This document shows positions 12,909 to 13,320 of a stretch of DNA of 13,320 bases, piece after piece (position 1 is the stretch's first letter; every line of letters begins with the position of its first letter). The notes under the pieces are model-generated. The model was not told where the DNA came from, searched no databases, and saw only the letters and a list, made by a program, of their open reading frames with translations. The translations under genes and the position numbers were made by a program. The stretch comes from an uncultured Lachnospiraceae bacterium (GTDB lineage: Bacteria > Bacillota > Clostridia > Lachnospirales > Lachnospiraceae). The stretch is taken from positions 1-13,320 of the forward strand of contig CAKRHW010000023.1 in assembly GCA_934339365.1 (NCBI GenBank), given 5' to 3'.

Positions 12909-13085
12909 TTAACATAGATAGTCCCTATTTTCAAGCGAAACTTTCTTCTCTGTGTCACTTCTGATATTTCTAAAAACAAACTCAGATATTTTTCCCTGAT
13001 TATATAGGCTTTTAACAAGTGCTAACGCAATAATTCGCTCCATATCATTCTTTTGCTTTATATTTCTTTTTTCTTTGTTCACCAT
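12909..13085 (-). CDS. 58-residue SHOCT-like protein upstream of the recombinase
   Basis: A short frame begins MVNKEKRNIKQKNDMERI, continues IALALVKSLYNQGKISEFVF and ends VSLENRDYLC. The stretch LALVKSLYNQGKISEFVFRN resembles the short C-terminal SHOCT-type helical hairpin seen in small proteins encoded directly before serine recombinases of integrative elements. The start ATG has AAAGGAG about 4 bases upstream. It ends 47 bases before the recombinase start, so the two are probably one operon. A role as recombinase accessory or directionality factor is only a guess. Confidence 0.75.
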   Translation of the reverse strand: MVNKEKRNIKQKNDMERIIALALVKSLYNQGKISEFVFRNIRSDTEKKVSLENRDYLC

Positions 13086-13110
13086 AAACTCCTTTCACTT
13101 ATTATGCACC

Positions 13111-13162
13111 TTATCTGCCAATGACAACCCACACCCCATTGCAGGCTCTCATCGGCAGATAA
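13111..13162. repeat. Long inverted repeat upstream of the SHOCT-like gene
   Basis: TTATCTGCCAATGA (13111-13124) and TCATCGGCAGATAA (13149-13162) are 14-base arms with one mismatch around a 24-base C-rich loop. Neither strand has a T run after it, so it is not a terminator. It lies 25 bases before the SHOCT-like start codon. Possible roles are RNA leader structure or a protein-binding site. Confidence 0.6.
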
Positions 13163-13227
13163 AAATGCAATACAGGTGGCAGGTCATTACTCTGCCCACA
13201 TCGGTCTTGCACCGTCATTCAAATTGA

Positions 13228-13255
13228 CCGGACTGCAAATCTCTTTACAATCCGG
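13228..13255. repeat. Second hairpin in the right-hand non-coding stretch
   Basis: CCGGACTG pairs with CAATCCGG with one mismatch around a 12-base loop. With the larger inverted repeat at 13111-13162 it makes most of 13090-13266 structured. No credible gene is visible in this ~180-base stretch. Confidence 0.4.
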
Positions 13256-13266
13256 AAGTATCATTA

Positions 13267-13320
13267 TTACAGATATGCTTCATCGCCCTGTGTTACTGCC
13301 ACACATTTTGTCAGATTTTT
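13267..13320 (-). CDS. Possible 3' end of an upstream gene
   Basis: On the minus strand one frame is open from the window edge and reads KNLTKCVAVTQGDEAYL, then TAA TAA TGA (three consecutive stops, 13269-13261). Run-together stops and a plausible amino-acid mix suggest a real C-terminus, but 17 codons are too few to identify or confirm it. Confidence 0.3.
   Translation of the reverse strand, partial: KNLTKCVAVTQGDEAYL

Overview
The window is low-GC Firmicutes DNA, and the families resemble those of gut Clostridia (Lachnospiraceae-like). The basis is the strong AGGAGG-type ribosome binding sites, sigma-A-type promoters, U-tailed terminators, TGA used as stop, and a VirD2-like relaxase, MobC, Pre/Mob-like protein and large serine recombinase of the kinds carried by integrative elements in that group. 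The genus assignment is inference. Every gene I can support lies on the minus strand, so transcription runs from high to low coordinates.

Layout in the direction of transcription. (a) 13320-11025: a structured non-coding stretch, a 58-residue SHOCT-like ORF, a 601-residue large serine recombinase and a strong terminator. (b) 10960-8993: a small XRE regulator, then a palindrome-containing intergenic region, then a 407-residue XRE/ankyrin-like protein coupled to an unusual 58-residue Met/Asp-rich protein. (c) 8971-7668: a three-gene operon of XRE repressor, 55-residue membrane peptide and 261-residue unknown protein. Its promoter has one operator filling the -35/-10 spacer and a second just upstream of the Shine-Dalgarno. 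(d) 7667-7295: five 10-bp-phased TGTCA-type repeats, a weak promoter, and a hairpin-rich leader ending in an intrinsic terminator, followed by a second terminator. (e) 7264-4440: a mobilization module of Pre/Mob-like protein, mobC broken by a frameshift, and a VirD2-like relaxase broken by one in-frame TGA, ending in a terminator and a hairpin-rich oriT-like segment. (f) 4149-1: a Type I restriction-modification operon, promoter - xre - hsdM - hsdS - tyrosine recombinase - hsdS' - hsdR (only its first 13 codons are in the window).

The most interesting system is (f). A tyrosine recombinase gene sits between two half-size hsdS segments in the same orientation. An 11-bp direct repeat in the same reading frame lies in hsdS and immediately after the recombinase stop codon. 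Recombination across it would excise a 1,130-bp circle carrying the recombinase and produce one in-frame 374-residue two-domain HsdS, overlapping hsdR by ATGA. A second direct repeat (15 bp) would instead delete recombinase and hsdS' and leave a 192-residue half HsdS joined to hsdR. The locus therefore looks like a deletion-type specificity switch, or a recombinase element lodged in hsdS, unlike the better-known inverting hsdS shufflons. Other points for follow-up are the Met/Asp-rich repeat protein, the phased repeats and leader RNA ahead of the mob genes, and the partly decayed mobilization module.
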